A stretch of DNA of 64,000 nucleotides from Spirosoma sp. KCTC 42546 (GTDB taxonomy: Bacteria; Bacteroidota; Bacteroidia; Cytophagales; Spirosomataceae): the NCBI RefSeq assembly GCF_006965485.1, contig NZ_CP041360.1:4816501-4880500 (forward strand). Reading direction: 5' to 3'. The notes below the pieces were generated by a model. The model did not search any database. It saw only the letters and a program-made list of their open reading frames with translations, and was not told where the DNA came from. Position 1 is the stretch's first letter; the number at the start of each line of letters is the position of its first letter. Below are positions 32,888-41,876 of this stretch, piece by piece. The translations under genes were made by a program, and so were the position numbers.

Positions 32888-35863
32888 ATGTTGTCATTTC
32901 AACGACTCAACAACCTGGTTGGCTGGCTCATTTTTGCCGTTGCCCTCCTCACCTACGCCACAACCGTGGAACGAACAGCCAGTTTCTGGGACTGTGGTGA
33001 ATTTATTGCTTCTTCATTCAAACTCCAGATTCCTCACCCACCCGGCGCACCCTTATTCCTGTTACTGGGTCGAATCTTCTCGATGTTATCACTAGGCGAC
33101 CTGACGCGCGTAGCCTATTGGGTCAATATGGGATCTGTACTGGCCAGCGCCTTCACCATTCTTTTCCTGTTCTGGACGATTACCTTACTGACCCGAAAGT
33201 TGTTGATTAATCGAACTGCCAGCCAATCCGAACAGGCATATACGCTCTCAGATAGTATACTTATTATAGGTACAGGTGCCGTTGGTGCGCTGGCCTATAC
33301 ATTCTCAGACACCTTCTGGTTTTCGGCCGTTGAAGCAGAAGTATACGGTATGTCGTCGTTCTTCACGGCAATTGTGTTGTGGGCGGCCTTTAAATGGGAG
33401 CGTATTACGGATGATGCAGCCGCAAACAGATGGCTTATTTTGATCGCTTATCTAATTGGTCTGTCCATCGGCGTTCACTTACTTAATCTGGTCATTGTAC
33501 CTGTACTGGCGCTTATTTACTACGTTAAAAAGTACCCTCAACCAACTTTTTGGGGTGGTACTGCTGCCCTGGGCATTGGCCTAGTCATACTAGGTGTAAT
33601 CAATGCGTCGATACCGGGTTTGCCAGGTATGGCTTTCTTTGTTGAACGGCTGTTTGTCAATTCACTCGGGCTTCCCTTTAATTCAGGTGTGATTTTCTTT
33701 ACAGTGGTTCTTCTGGGAGCACTCGCCTATGGTATCATCTGGTCAATCCGCAACCAGCGAAGCCAGCTCAATACGTCTTTACTCGCTCTGGCGTTCCTGC
33801 TCATTGGCTACGCTTCCTACATGCAGGTACTCGTCCGGGCTAACTTTAATCCGCCTATTAATGAAAACAACCCTGATGATGTACTGAACTTTCGGTCTTA
33901 TCAAAATAGGGAACAATACGGAAGCCGCTCACTGCTCTTTGGTCCGGTGTTTACGGCACGGCCCATTGATCAGAAAAGGGGAGCACCCATGTGGAAAAAA
34001 CAGGGTGATAAGTACGTCATCTTCGACTATCAACCTGACTATATCTACGCACCCGGTGATGAAATGCTATTTCCGCGCCTATATAGTAGTCAACTTAATC
34101 ACCCTCAGTTGTACCGCCAGATGCTGGGACTGGCAGAAGGCCAGAAGCCAACCATGGGCGATAACCTCCGGTTTTTGTTTACCTATCAGCTGAACCATAT
34201 GTGGTGGCGCTACCTGATGTGGAATTTTGCCGGACGAGACAGTGATGAAGAGGGGGCCGGTTATCTGTTACCCTGGTCTGATAATCAGGCTATGCCCGAC
34301 TTATTAAAAGCCAATAAAGCGCACGACAACTTTTATATGCTCCCTTTCCTGCTCGGGCTTTTGGGTATGCTCTTTCAATATATGCGCCGTCGTCACGACT
34401 TTCTGATCATCGGCTTGTTATTTCTGATAACCGGTATTGGCCTGCAAGTTTTCCTCAACTCCCCTCCCTCCGAACCGCGTGAACGTGATTATATATACGT
34501 CGGATCGTTCTATTTCTTTGCCATCTGGCTTGGCCTGGGCGTGCTTGGTCTTGTCGAAGCCTTGAGAGCTTTCTTTATCAAGTTTAAATCGGTTACGTTC
34601 CGTACAGAATTTGTTCTTGGCGCATGCCTCCTGGTGCCGGTCATGATGTGCGTTAAAAGCTGGGACAATCATAACCGGGATCACCGCTTTCACTCGGTCG
34701 ACTTTGCGAAGAACATGCTCAATTCGTGCGCACCAAATGCCATCCTTTTTACCGAAGGCGATAACGATACGTTCCCACTCTGGTATGTCCAGGAAGTGGA
34801 AAGCTTTCGGCGCGATGTTCGCGTTTGTAATCTGAGTCTGCTCGGTACGGAATGGTACATTCAGCAGATGAAACGCAAGACCTATGAATCGGATGCGGTC
34901 CCGATGTCGTTGGAATTCGATCAGTTCAACCGGGGCAAAAACGATATCATACCTTTTTACGAGGTAGATGGGGTGAAGCATGGGATTGATCTAAAACAGT
35001 ATATCAGTCTGATTAAGACGAGCAACCCAGCCATTCAGGTGCCCCTCACCACAGGAGAGATGACGAATATTTTACCATCCTCTGTTGTGTTTCTACCCAT
35101 AGATAAAAAAGCGGTGGATCAGGCCAACTTTGTTCCGCCTTCGCTCCGGCCACTCCTGAAAGATACCTTACAGTGGACGCTTGGCAAGAAGGATCTCTTT
35201 AAACCTGATCTGATCATGCTCGACATGATTGCCACCAACAACTGGCAACGGCCAATCTATTTTTCGAGTACGCTGGCCAATGATCATTACCTCAACCTGA
35301 AAAATTATATGCAACTGGAAGGGTATAGTTACCGCCTGATGCCGGTGGCAATACCAGGCGCCACGGATGGGTACGTCAACACGGAAATTATGTATACCAA
35401 CATGATGAAGAAAACGTTCTGGCGGGAGTTTGACAACCCAGACGTCTACTACGACGATACCTATAAAGGCCCTCCTGTTATATCAGCTCGACTAGCCTTT
35501 TTCCGGCTAGCCGATCAACTGGTTCGGGAAGGGAAAACTGACAAAGCCAGGCAGGTGCTCGATTACTCCCTTAAGGTCATGCCGGATAAGAGCATCCCCT
35601 ACGACCAGATCTCGTCCAACTACGTCCGGTTTCTGTTTGCGGTGAACGAGTCAAAAAAGGCGCTAACCATTGCCGATACGATGGTCACACGTGCCGACCA
35701 GAACCTAAATTTTGCCCGGACTAGTCCGGGGCGATTTGGCAGCCCGAATGCAGACCTTTATGTACTGCAAACCATCGTGGAAGCCTGTAAGGAAGCCAAC
35801 CAACCAGCAGCAGCGGCCCGCTATGAGGCCATTTTCCAGAAGCATCTAACTACTTTTGGCTGA
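32888..35863 (+). CDS. DUF2723 membrane protein with C-terminal soluble/TPR region (possible glycosyltransferase)
   Basis: A 991-residue protein with an N-terminal polytopic region of about ten to twelve helices (to about residue 575) and a large soluble C-terminus. The start FQRLNNLVGWLIFAVALLTYATTVERTASFWDCGEFIASSFKLQ with PHPPGAP is the DUF2723 signature; the FWDCGEF acid pair lies in the first loop, as in GT-C glycosyltransferases. The middle has SEPRERDYIYVGSFYFFAIWLG, and NAILFTEGDNDTFPLWYVQEV opens the soluble part; the last 150 residues look TPR-like. The family is widespread in Bacteroidota and has been linked to protein O-glycosylation; the precise donor and acceptor here are unknown. 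Confidence 0.88.
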   Translation: MLSFQRLNNLVGWLIFAVALLTYATTVERTASFWDCGEFIASSFKLQIPHPPGAPLFLLLGRIFSMLSLGDLTRVAYWVNMGSVLASAFTILFLFWTITLLTRKLLINRTASQSEQAYTLSDSILIIGTGAVGALAYTFSDTFWFSAVEAEVYGMSSFFTAIVLWAAFKWERITDDAAANRWLILIAYLIGLSIGVHLLNLVIVPVLALIYYVKKYPQPTFWGGTAALGIGLVILGVINASIPGLPGMAFFVERLFVNSLGLPFNSGVIFFTVVLLGALAYGIIWSIRNQRSQLNTSLLALAFLLIGYASYMQVLVRANFNPPINENNPDDVLNFRSYQNREQYGSRSLLFGPVFTARPIDQKRGAPMWKKQGDKYVIFDYQPDYIYAPGDEMLFPRLYSSQLNHPQLYRQMLGLAEGQKPTMGDNLRFLFTYQLNHMWWRYLMWNFAGRDSDEEGAGYLLPWSDNQAMPDLLKANKAHDNFYMLPFLLGLLGMLFQYMRRRHDFLIIGLLFLITGIGLQVFLNSPPSEPRERDYIYVGSFYFFAIWLGLGVLGLVEALRAFFIKFKSVTFRTEFVLGACLLVPVMMCVKSWDNHNRDHRFHSVDFAKNMLNSCAPNAILFTEGDNDTFPLWYVQEVESFRRDVRVCNLSLLGTEWYIQQMKRKTYESDAVPMSLEFDQFNRGKNDIIPFYEVDGVKHGIDLKQYISLIKTSNPAIQVPLTTGEMTNILPSSVVFLPIDKKAVDQANFVPPSLRPLLKDTLQWTLGKKDLFKPDLIMLDMIATNNWQRPIYFSSTLANDHYLNLKNYMQLEGYSYRLMPVAIPGATDGYVNTEIMYTNMMKKTFWREFDNPDVYYDDTYKGPPVISARLAFFRLADQLVREGKTDKARQVLDYSLKVMPDKSIPYDQISSNYVRFLFAVNESKKALTIADTMVTRADQNLNFARTSPGRFGSPNADLYVLQTIVEACKEANQPAAAARYEAIFQKHLTTFG

Positions 35864-35902
35864 TACGGCTCGCCCCAACACCTACACCAAGTAGGTACAA
35901 AA

Positions 35903-35934
35903 AAGCAGCCCCGACAATTACGACGGGGCTGCTT
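35903..35934 (+). terminator. Terminator hairpin after the DUF2723 gene
   Basis: AAGCAGCCCCG (35903-35913) pairs perfectly with CGGGGCTGCTT (35924-35934), 40 bp after the stop. Confidence 0.65.
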
Positions 35935-36052
35935 GCATAGGTTGGTTAGAAAAGGATATGCTACATATCCAATCAACCACAGTACGTAGCTAATCATCAA
36001 ACCGTTGCGTCATACCAACGAATGAACACTGGCTGACATCGATCGGCGGAAT

Positions 36053-38293
36053 CTACCGTTTATTTTTTATAGCCGGACGAAGTCGATTTTCCAACTGTTG
36101 GATGCGTCGGTTTTGTCGATCGAGTTGTTCAGTCTTTTGCCGATCTGCCTTTTTCAGATCAAGCAGATACAGCGTCAGTTCCTCCACTTTCTCCAGTAGC
36201 GAACTCGCTAATGTACCCATATCCATGCCGTCACGAACAACCTCATCTGCCGATGGAATACCGGGTAAATGGCCATGCTGACGAATGTAAGTAGCTACTG
36301 ATTCCAGTGGTCGTAACGAATAATCAGCAACAAAAACTTTATCACTCCATTCATTAGCATTGTTGATGCGCAGTTTATACCGGGCTTTAATCACATCTCC
36401 CTGCTCATTAACGGTCAGGAACTGATCAGTTGTGTAGGCGGTAGGGCTACTGGCTGTTAGCTGGGTTAATCGAACCCCACTAGCATCTGGTGTTTCGCCA
36501 ACAACTTCCAGACGAGCCATTGGCGATGACGTACCAATACCTACGTTGGCGTTGTTACCCAATACCACCGCATTACTTACCCCTACCCTGGCCCCTGATC
36601 CAATAGCCGTAGCATGGGTTAAATTCTGAGCCAATACATCGGCCCCCGTACCTAAGAGCATATTGTGCGACCCTTTGTCGAGCAGGCCGGAATTATATCC
36701 AAGGTAGACATTGTCATTACCATCCGAACTCGCAGGTCCAGCTCCGTTCCCAATGATCGTGTTGTGGCTACCGGTAGCATTACTACGTCCAGACCCAACA
36801 CCCATGAATGTATTGCCTTTTCCAGTTGTGGTTGTAGACCCTGCCTGGTAACCAACAAATGTATTGGAATCTGCTACGGCATTATAACCAGCCTGGTAGC
36901 CTAAATAAGTACTTTTTTGCCCGGTAAGGTTGGCAAATCCTGCTTTTGAACCCAGCATGACATTGGCATCACTATTGGTATTGAAACCAGCACTATCGCC
37001 AATAATAACATTCTTATTGGCCGTTATAATTTTACTGGCCGCCCGAAGCCCAACCGATACATTGCTCGATCCTGTTGTGTTTCTAAGACCATTGGAGGTA
37101 CCAATAAACGTGTTTCCCGAACCCGTTGTGTTAAATGAGCCTGTATTACCCCCCAAAAAGGCATTACTGCTTCCGGTTGTGTTCTCATAACCTGCAGAGC
37201 TGCCAATAAAGGTGTTCGTTGAACCCATTGTGTTAGTATAACCAGCGTTGCTGCCAATAAATGCGTTTTGAGCACCCGTACTATTAGCCTGACCCGCATA
37301 CGACCCGATAAAGGCATTAAAGCTCCCCGTATTATTTGCCTGACCCGCATTAACACCAACCAGTGTATTCCCAGAGCCTGTCGTGTTTGCATAGCCAGCA
37401 TTGCTTCCCAAAAACGTACTTCCCGCCCCTGTGGTATTCGCATACCCAGCTGCGTTGCCGACAAACGTATTGGTTGCTCCCGTTGTGTTACTGTAGCCCG
37501 CGTTATACCCTAAAAATGCATTCTGATAACCGGTCGTTGTATTATTCCCCGCAAAAGTACCAATGAAGGCATTTTGATAGCCTGTTGAATTCAGGATTCC
37601 GGCACTCCCTCCCACAAATGTATTATTGGCCCCGGTAGTAGTTGCTTGTCCGGCTAAACTACCCATAAAGGTATTTCCAGATCCCGTTGTACTGTTATAA
37701 CCAGCCCGGTACCCTACATACGCATTACTTGAACCAGCCGCGTTAGAATAGCCAGCTTCGCTCCCAATAAAGGTATTATAGTAGCCCGTATTGTTTAAGT
37801 AACCCGCATTGTTCCCAATGAAGGCGTTGTTATAGCCAATCGTGTTCGATCGGCCGGCTCCATTGCCAATAAACGCGTTGAAACTAGCTGTAGTGGTCGA
37901 AAATCCTGACTCAAACCCAATAAACGTATTCCGATTACCGGTGGTTACTCCCTGCCCAGACAACGAACCCAGGAAGGTATTGTAATTACCTGTAATGCCG
38001 GATATACCCGCGTGATGCCCTATAAATGTGTTATCCACCCCCATGGTATTAAACTTACCGGCCCCCTTACCTAAAAAGGTATTCTCATAACCAGAGCTGT
38101 TTGATAACCCCGCCTGAAAGCCATAAAAAGAGTTGAAATAGCCAGTTAGTGTACCATTTCCGGCAGAGGGCCCAACAATTGTATTATACGTTCCCGGCGA
38201 TGATGCATTCGGGGAACTGGTCACGTAATTTGTTTGGGCCAGTAGCAGTTTAGTTGTGCTGAAAAACAGCGCTATGAGTACGATTATACGCAT
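36053..38293 (-). CDS. Secreted repeat protein (31 sixteen-residue units) with endosialidase-chaperone-like tail
   Basis: A 746-residue protein. A signal peptide (MRIIVLIALFFSTTKLLLAQ) is followed by about 31 tandem units of about 16 residues with consensus N-T/A-F-I/L-G-x-x-A-G-x-x-N-T-T-G-x (roughly residues 36-560), e.g. NTFIGSEAGYSNAAG, NAFIGSNAGYTNTMG. Then come VGIGTSSPMARLEVVG and a C-terminal part with VFVADYSLRPLESVATYIRQHGHLPGIPSADEV, followed by a coiled coil ending in a basic tail. The last section is typical of tail-fibre/adhesin proteins with an intramolecular chaperone-like domain. A trimeric, beta-solenoid surface fibre is inferred. It is absent from any phage context here. 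Confidence 0.88.
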   Translation of the reverse strand: MRIIVLIALFFSTTKLLLAQTNYVTSSPNASSPGTYNTIVGPSAGNGTLTGYFNSFYGFQAGLSNSSGYENTFLGKGAGKFNTMGVDNTFIGHHAGISGITGNYNTFLGSLSGQGVTTGNRNTFIGFESGFSTTTASFNAFIGNGAGRSNTIGYNNAFIGNNAGYLNNTGYYNTFIGSEAGYSNAAGSSNAYVGYRAGYNSTTGSGNTFMGSLAGQATTTGANNTFVGGSAGILNSTGYQNAFIGTFAGNNTTTGYQNAFLGYNAGYSNTTGATNTFVGNAAGYANTTGAGSTFLGSNAGYANTTGSGNTLVGVNAGQANNTGSFNAFIGSYAGQANSTGAQNAFIGSNAGYTNTMGSTNTFIGSSAGYENTTGSSNAFLGGNTGSFNTTGSGNTFIGTSNGLRNTTGSSNVSVGLRAASKIITANKNVIIGDSAGFNTNSDANVMLGSKAGFANLTGQKSTYLGYQAGYNAVADSNTFVGYQAGSTTTTGKGNTFMGVGSGRSNATGSHNTIIGNGAGPASSDGNDNVYLGYNSGLLDKGSHNMLLGTGADVLAQNLTHATAIGSGARVGVSNAVVLGNNANVGIGTSSPMARLEVVGETPDASGVRLTQLTASSPTAYTTDQFLTVNEQGDVIKARYKLRINNANEWSDKVFVADYSLRPLESVATYIRQHGHLPGIPSADEVVRDGMDMGTLASSLLEKVEELTLYLLDLKKADRQKTEQLDRQNRRIQQLENRLRPAIKNKR
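36590..38190 (-). repeat. Coding tandem repeat, about 48-bp units
   Basis: The units of the gene 36053-38293 repeat at DNA level with a 48-bp period (recurring GGTATTACA-like and AACACAACAGG-like motifs on the coding strand). Units vary considerably, so the array looks old rather than a recent expansion. Confidence 0.8.
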
Positions 38294-38784
38294 ACAAAAA
38301 AGATAAAGCTTGCTGAGTAGATATAATTTTAGCTGGGCAAAGAGTTAATAGATATAAACACATCATGTTACCTCAACAGGACAATAGCAAACATCTAGCC
38401 AAAATATGTTTTATATTTTCCCGAACATGAACAAATAGAAGTTCATTTAGATGATAATATTAACAATTAACCAAACCAGGCCGTATCCCAGTAAGCATAC
38501 TGGGTAATTTAGACGACTTACCGAAAAATTCCTGATGAGGCTAAAGCGGCCGAAGAAGTAAACTGGTGTAGTAATATGCGGACAGTACGGCTACGGTCAC
38601 AAATATTTTGTGCACTATACTACCAAAAAATCAACTTAGGCAGGCTTTTTGTGCATATAATTTCAAATTGGTTGCCTTGCGCAAAAACATACCACCGTCT
38701 ATTCACCATTTAACACAAAAAGCATAGTTAATCCATGAATCCACCGCTATAGACGTACTTATTTAGTAAACCACTTTATGTCTT
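38294..38784. other. Intergenic region
   Basis: A gap of about 490 bp between divergent genes. It holds a short hairpin CACAAA TAT TTTGTG at 38598-38612, possibly an operator, and no gene. Confidence 0.45.
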
Positions 38785-40722
38785 ATGCCATACGACACCT
38801 ACGCAACAGCCTCGAATGCTGATTTTACGCTCAATCCAGCAGTTCCACCCGAGACCTACGCAACAGCTTCAAATGCTGATTTTACGCCTAACCCAAATGT
38901 AAGTGTACAGATGGTTGTAGCGAATCCTCAATTATTTACCCCAGCTGTAGAGTGGAATAATGGCAAAGCCCGTATTGTGAATACTGTACAGCTAAACATT
39001 GGAGGTGGCGAATCAGCCTATTACTTCATTGGTGGAATGCCAGCCCTAACCAGTTTGCCGACTACTTATGATTTTAATCCTGGGGATAGCATATCTATTA
39101 TACTGGCAATTGCGCAAACGCCGAATGGGCCTTATCACTGGAATAGGAAAGCGTTTGTACAGCTTATGCTGGGTACAGACCCTTTGCCTACGTATCAGCC
39201 AGCCCTTCCTTATAGAGTAACTCGCCCACCCTGGCTTGCACCCACCGATATTTGGGTAGCAAGGGGCATGAAAGATGCCCCAACGATGTCATTACCGGAT
39301 AACCGGATTTTTACCATTGTCAAAAAAAGAACAGATATAACCTCTGAAAGCGTCGTTACACTTAGGCGAGGGGGCGTCCTGGCCGTAATGGATAATGACT
39401 CCCCAGCTAATCAGCGCATTAACTGGTCGCATAGTCGGGATCTTGCCGTACCTGGCGCTCCCCCTGCCAATACAGGTGATGGATATGGAGGCCAAAATTT
39501 GACAAATAATGACATTATCAAGGCCAGCAATGTAATTCCATGCGCCTTGTTTGAAGCCAATGAGTTTCAGGAGGGCCTTTATGGGGTACCTGACTTTTCT
39601 CCTCAGTATTTTCAGTGGTACGCAGCACGTCTGAAAAAATATGCCGACCCCCTGGGAAATCCGTTGGGTTTGCCCTTTCGGGATTTTGGAACCTATGGAG
39701 GGAATGGCAACTACAACGGCGACCCCTGGAATTATCAGGTAGAGGGTGGAGGCAATAAAATGCCGAATGATCCGGTATTTAAAACCAAGATCAGTTCTGT
39801 TGATGCGGCACGTCAGACCTGTAGTTATTTTTTTCCACTGGCTGGGCTTGAGGCAATGGGCGTAGGTGCTATTATAAAGCACTATTCCGATCAGCCCGAT
39901 TATGCCAGCCGATATTACAACAAAGCCTTTGCCGCCGAAGTAATGGCCAAAGGTATAAATGACACGCCTGCTGGAATTGCCCCCGCCCAATTAGCGTATT
40001 TAGACTGGGGGAAAGTTGAAGGACTGGGTACCGAAAATGGCAGCTTACACAATGGCTACTACTTCACGCGTAACGTAGGCAATCTGGGCACGCTTAAGAC
40101 TGACAAGCACCCGCAGGTTGATTATGACTGGCAGGTAGGTAATATCTTTGGTATTGCCTTTTGCCGTACCATTGGCTATATCGTTTTTGATGAGCGAAGC
40201 CAGTACGATCAGTTTGGAACCAATCCCAATGAAGTGAAGGCCCGAGATCCGGACACGAGCCCGTCTTCATGGCAATGGCAACCAAATGGGGCTGGCGTTC
40301 CAGCTCCAATAACGTCAGCAGGCTATCCAACGGAACCCTGTCGCTGGCATGATGCTGGTTTTGAAGCAGCCTATTATTACTCTCAGTGTGGCAGAACGGA
40401 GGGGACGTCCTGGCAATATTGTCGATACCAATTCAAACAATCAGGAATTTGGGTAGAGCCCCAAACCGACGGCACCACTATTCTGGAACATGCATCGGCA
40501 TTTGACGGACCCTATGCAACTGATCCTACTTCCCGACGTGGTCGCCCTGATGCTATGTTCCGAATAAAAGACAATGCGGTGGATGTTTGGGCATTTGATC
40601 CTAGCCGAGGCAAAAACAGCTATGAAACCATTATTCTTAACCCAGTACCTAATGTCCAGATTGAAGTAAACCTACAAGGCAGCAAACTGGCCTTATTTAA
40701 TACAGTCCAGTTTTTCTTCTGA
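38785..40722 (+). CDS. Unrecognised 645-residue protein with duplicated N-terminal motif
   Basis: No family is recognised. The N-terminus carries a near-perfect duplication TYATASNADFT(L/P)NP at residues 5-18 and 24-37 (19-residue period). A strand-rich domain follows (VVANPQLFTPAVEWNNGKARIVNTVQLNIGGGE). The larger C-terminal region is rich in Gly, Asn, Trp, Tyr and Pro (e.g. FRDFGTYGGNGNYNGDPWNYQVEGGG, SYFFPLAGLEAMGVGAIIKHYS, GFEAAYYYSQCGRTEGTSWQYC). No signal peptide or membrane helix is visible, although the composition resembles secreted sugar-binding or fibre proteins. It is followed about 290 bp later by a carbohydrate-binding-like gene, separated by a palindromic element. The long opposite-strand frame at 39292-39990 is a shadow of this gene. 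Confidence 0.8.
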   Translation: MPYDTYATASNADFTLNPAVPPETYATASNADFTPNPNVSVQMVVANPQLFTPAVEWNNGKARIVNTVQLNIGGGESAYYFIGGMPALTSLPTTYDFNPGDSISIILAIAQTPNGPYHWNRKAFVQLMLGTDPLPTYQPALPYRVTRPPWLAPTDIWVARGMKDAPTMSLPDNRIFTIVKKRTDITSESVVTLRRGGVLAVMDNDSPANQRINWSHSRDLAVPGAPPANTGDGYGGQNLTNNDIIKASNVIPCALFEANEFQEGLYGVPDFSPQYFQWYAARLKKYADPLGNPLGLPFRDFGTYGGNGNYNGDPWNYQVEGGGNKMPNDPVFKTKISSVDAARQTCSYFFPLAGLEAMGVGAIIKHYSDQPDYASRYYNKAFAAEVMAKGINDTPAGIAPAQLAYLDWGKVEGLGTENGSLHNGYYFTRNVGNLGTLKTDKHPQVDYDWQVGNIFGIAFCRTIGYIVFDERSQYDQFGTNPNEVKARDPDTSPSSWQWQPNGAGVPAPITSAGYPTEPCRWHDAGFEAAYYYSQCGRTEGTSWQYCRYQFKQSGIWVEPQTDGTTILEHASAFDGPYATDPTSRRGRPDAMFRIKDNAVDVWAFDPSRGKNSYETIILNPVPNVQIEVNLQGSKLALFNTVQFFF

Positions 40723-40785
40723 AAGGGCATTTTTCTGGAATACCCACTAACCAAGTTGACTTTACAAGTAACAGTCAATATGAAC

Positions 40786-40924
40786 CTGTTTAAACTTTAT
40801 TTTTTATATCTCCAATGCGCTTTAGTTTAACCGCAGAGAGCGCTGAGTTTGCTGACTGAATTTCGTTGCGGTCTTTGCGCTTTGCCTTAGCGTTCTTTGC
40901 GGTTAATTTGAAAAGTTTAAACAG
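40786..40924. repeat. Nested palindromic element, MITE- or REP-like
   Basis: The outer arms CTGTTTAAACTTT (40786-40798) and AAAGTTTAAACAG (40912-40924) are perfect inverted copies. Inside them, TTAACCGCAGAGAGCGCTGAG is largely complementary to CTTAGCGTTCTTTGCGGTTAA (40886-40906; three mismatches of 21). The inner 'ccgcagag...gcgctgag / cttagcg...tttgcggtt' motif resembles the short interspersed repeats common in environmental bacteria. The 139-bp element has no coding capacity. Confidence 0.7.
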
Positions 40925-41012
40925 CTTCTATGTCAATCGAAAATTCATCAAACGGTAGTCAAAAACAATTTAGAGTTCATAACCTCTTTCAGGGTACAAA
41001 ATCATATCCAGT

Positions 41013-41624
41013 ATGGCACTAGGTACACAGCTTATAAAAATTTATCGCACCAGCGATGGACAGCCGCTTTACCAGGCAACAACCGTTCGAAACACAGAGG
41101 TTTATCCCCTGAACAGTGCGGGGCAGGCAGCTTTTGAGGCAGCAGTCAATGCAGGAAGTTTTACGCTAACCGTAGATAATGGGGCTATTATACCAGCAGG
41201 AACGCTCCCTCCTTTGCTTAAGCCGGGTGCAGTAAACAGTGTTGCTTTTTCGCAAAAAATACAGGCAGAAGATGCCAACGGAACAGGAATCTCGCCTGGA
41301 GCATCAGGAGACAATATTTTACGCGGCCCTTACCGCACAAACAGCGAATATTTACTTTACAACATCACAGGGGCTCCAACTACAGCATCTAATTATAATC
41401 TGGCCATACGCTATCAGACAAACACACAGTCATCAGGCGTAGCCAGCATTATCATCAACGGAGGTACGCCGGTCGATTTTTCGTTTGAAGGAACTGATGG
41501 TGGCAAACGCACCTACAATGCCGTTATTTCACTGAACGCAGGCAACAATACCATTCGGATCCAGGGGAAGACGGGTACGCCCTTATTTCAGGATTATATT
41601 ATTGTTTCCCGCCCTGCGAGCTAA
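41013..41624 (+). CDS. Carbohydrate-binding-like protein (CBM6/CBM35 type)
   Basis: A 203-residue protein. The N-terminal part (about 1-75) is an unrecognised domain. From about 85 the sequence reads KIQAEDANGTGISPGASGDNILRGPY, TNSEYLLYNIT, YNLAIRYQTNTQSSGVASIIINGG, then NAVISLNAGNNTIRIQG and FQDYIIVSRP: the E/Q-AED start, the YNLAIRY strand and the 'LNAG.NTIRIQG ... DYI.V' end are characteristic of CBM6/35 sugar-binding modules. No signal peptide is visible. It is the second gene of a pair with the 645-residue protein and likely shares its role. Confidence 0.75.
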   Translation: MALGTQLIKIYRTSDGQPLYQATTVRNTEVYPLNSAGQAAFEAAVNAGSFTLTVDNGAIIPAGTLPPLLKPGAVNSVAFSQKIQAEDANGTGISPGASGDNILRGPYRTNSEYLLYNITGAPTTASNYNLAIRYQTNTQSSGVASIIINGGTPVDFSFEGTDGGKRTYNAVISLNAGNNTIRIQGKTGTPLFQDYIIVSRPAS

Positions 41625-41754
41625 CAACATAGCTCAACTAAGAAGGTTTTAGTATACATGGGTAGGATGCCTGGTCTTTCGGCTGAGTTCATGCTGTCTA
41701 CCAGAATCATCAGGGCTATAGTTGGCTTTGAACTTTTAGCAGTTTCCGACTTAA

Positions 41755-41788
41755 ATCTATTAACTGATAAATTTATCAGTTAATAGAT
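41755..41788. promoter_or_regulatory. Perfect 34-bp palindrome upstream of a PAS kinase gene
   Basis: The half-site ATCTATTAACTGATAAA (41755-41771) is followed immediately by its exact reverse complement (41772-41788), leaving no loop. The centre lies about 105 bp before the start at 41877. It could be an operator, a recombination site or a terminator-like cruciform; its function is open. Confidence 0.6.
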
Positions 41789-41876
41789 ACCCTTCTAGCC
41801 TTCTTATTTGTTTACGTTGACACTGGTCTAGTATAAATGATATCATTCATTTTAAGGTGGGCTGTCAACCTATTAC

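Noticed and set aside
34418..34981. 187-residue minus-strand open frame inside the DUF2723 gene
   Set aside because: It lies wholly antisense to a clearly recognised protein-coding region.
36590..38190. Regular repeats resembling a CRISPR array
   Set aside because: The repeats are inside one open reading frame, vary from unit to unit, have a 48-bp period and no unique spacers; they encode a repeat protein.
39292..39990. 232-residue open frame on the minus strand
   Set aside because: It is a shadow of the 645-residue plus-strand gene, which has better composition and structure.
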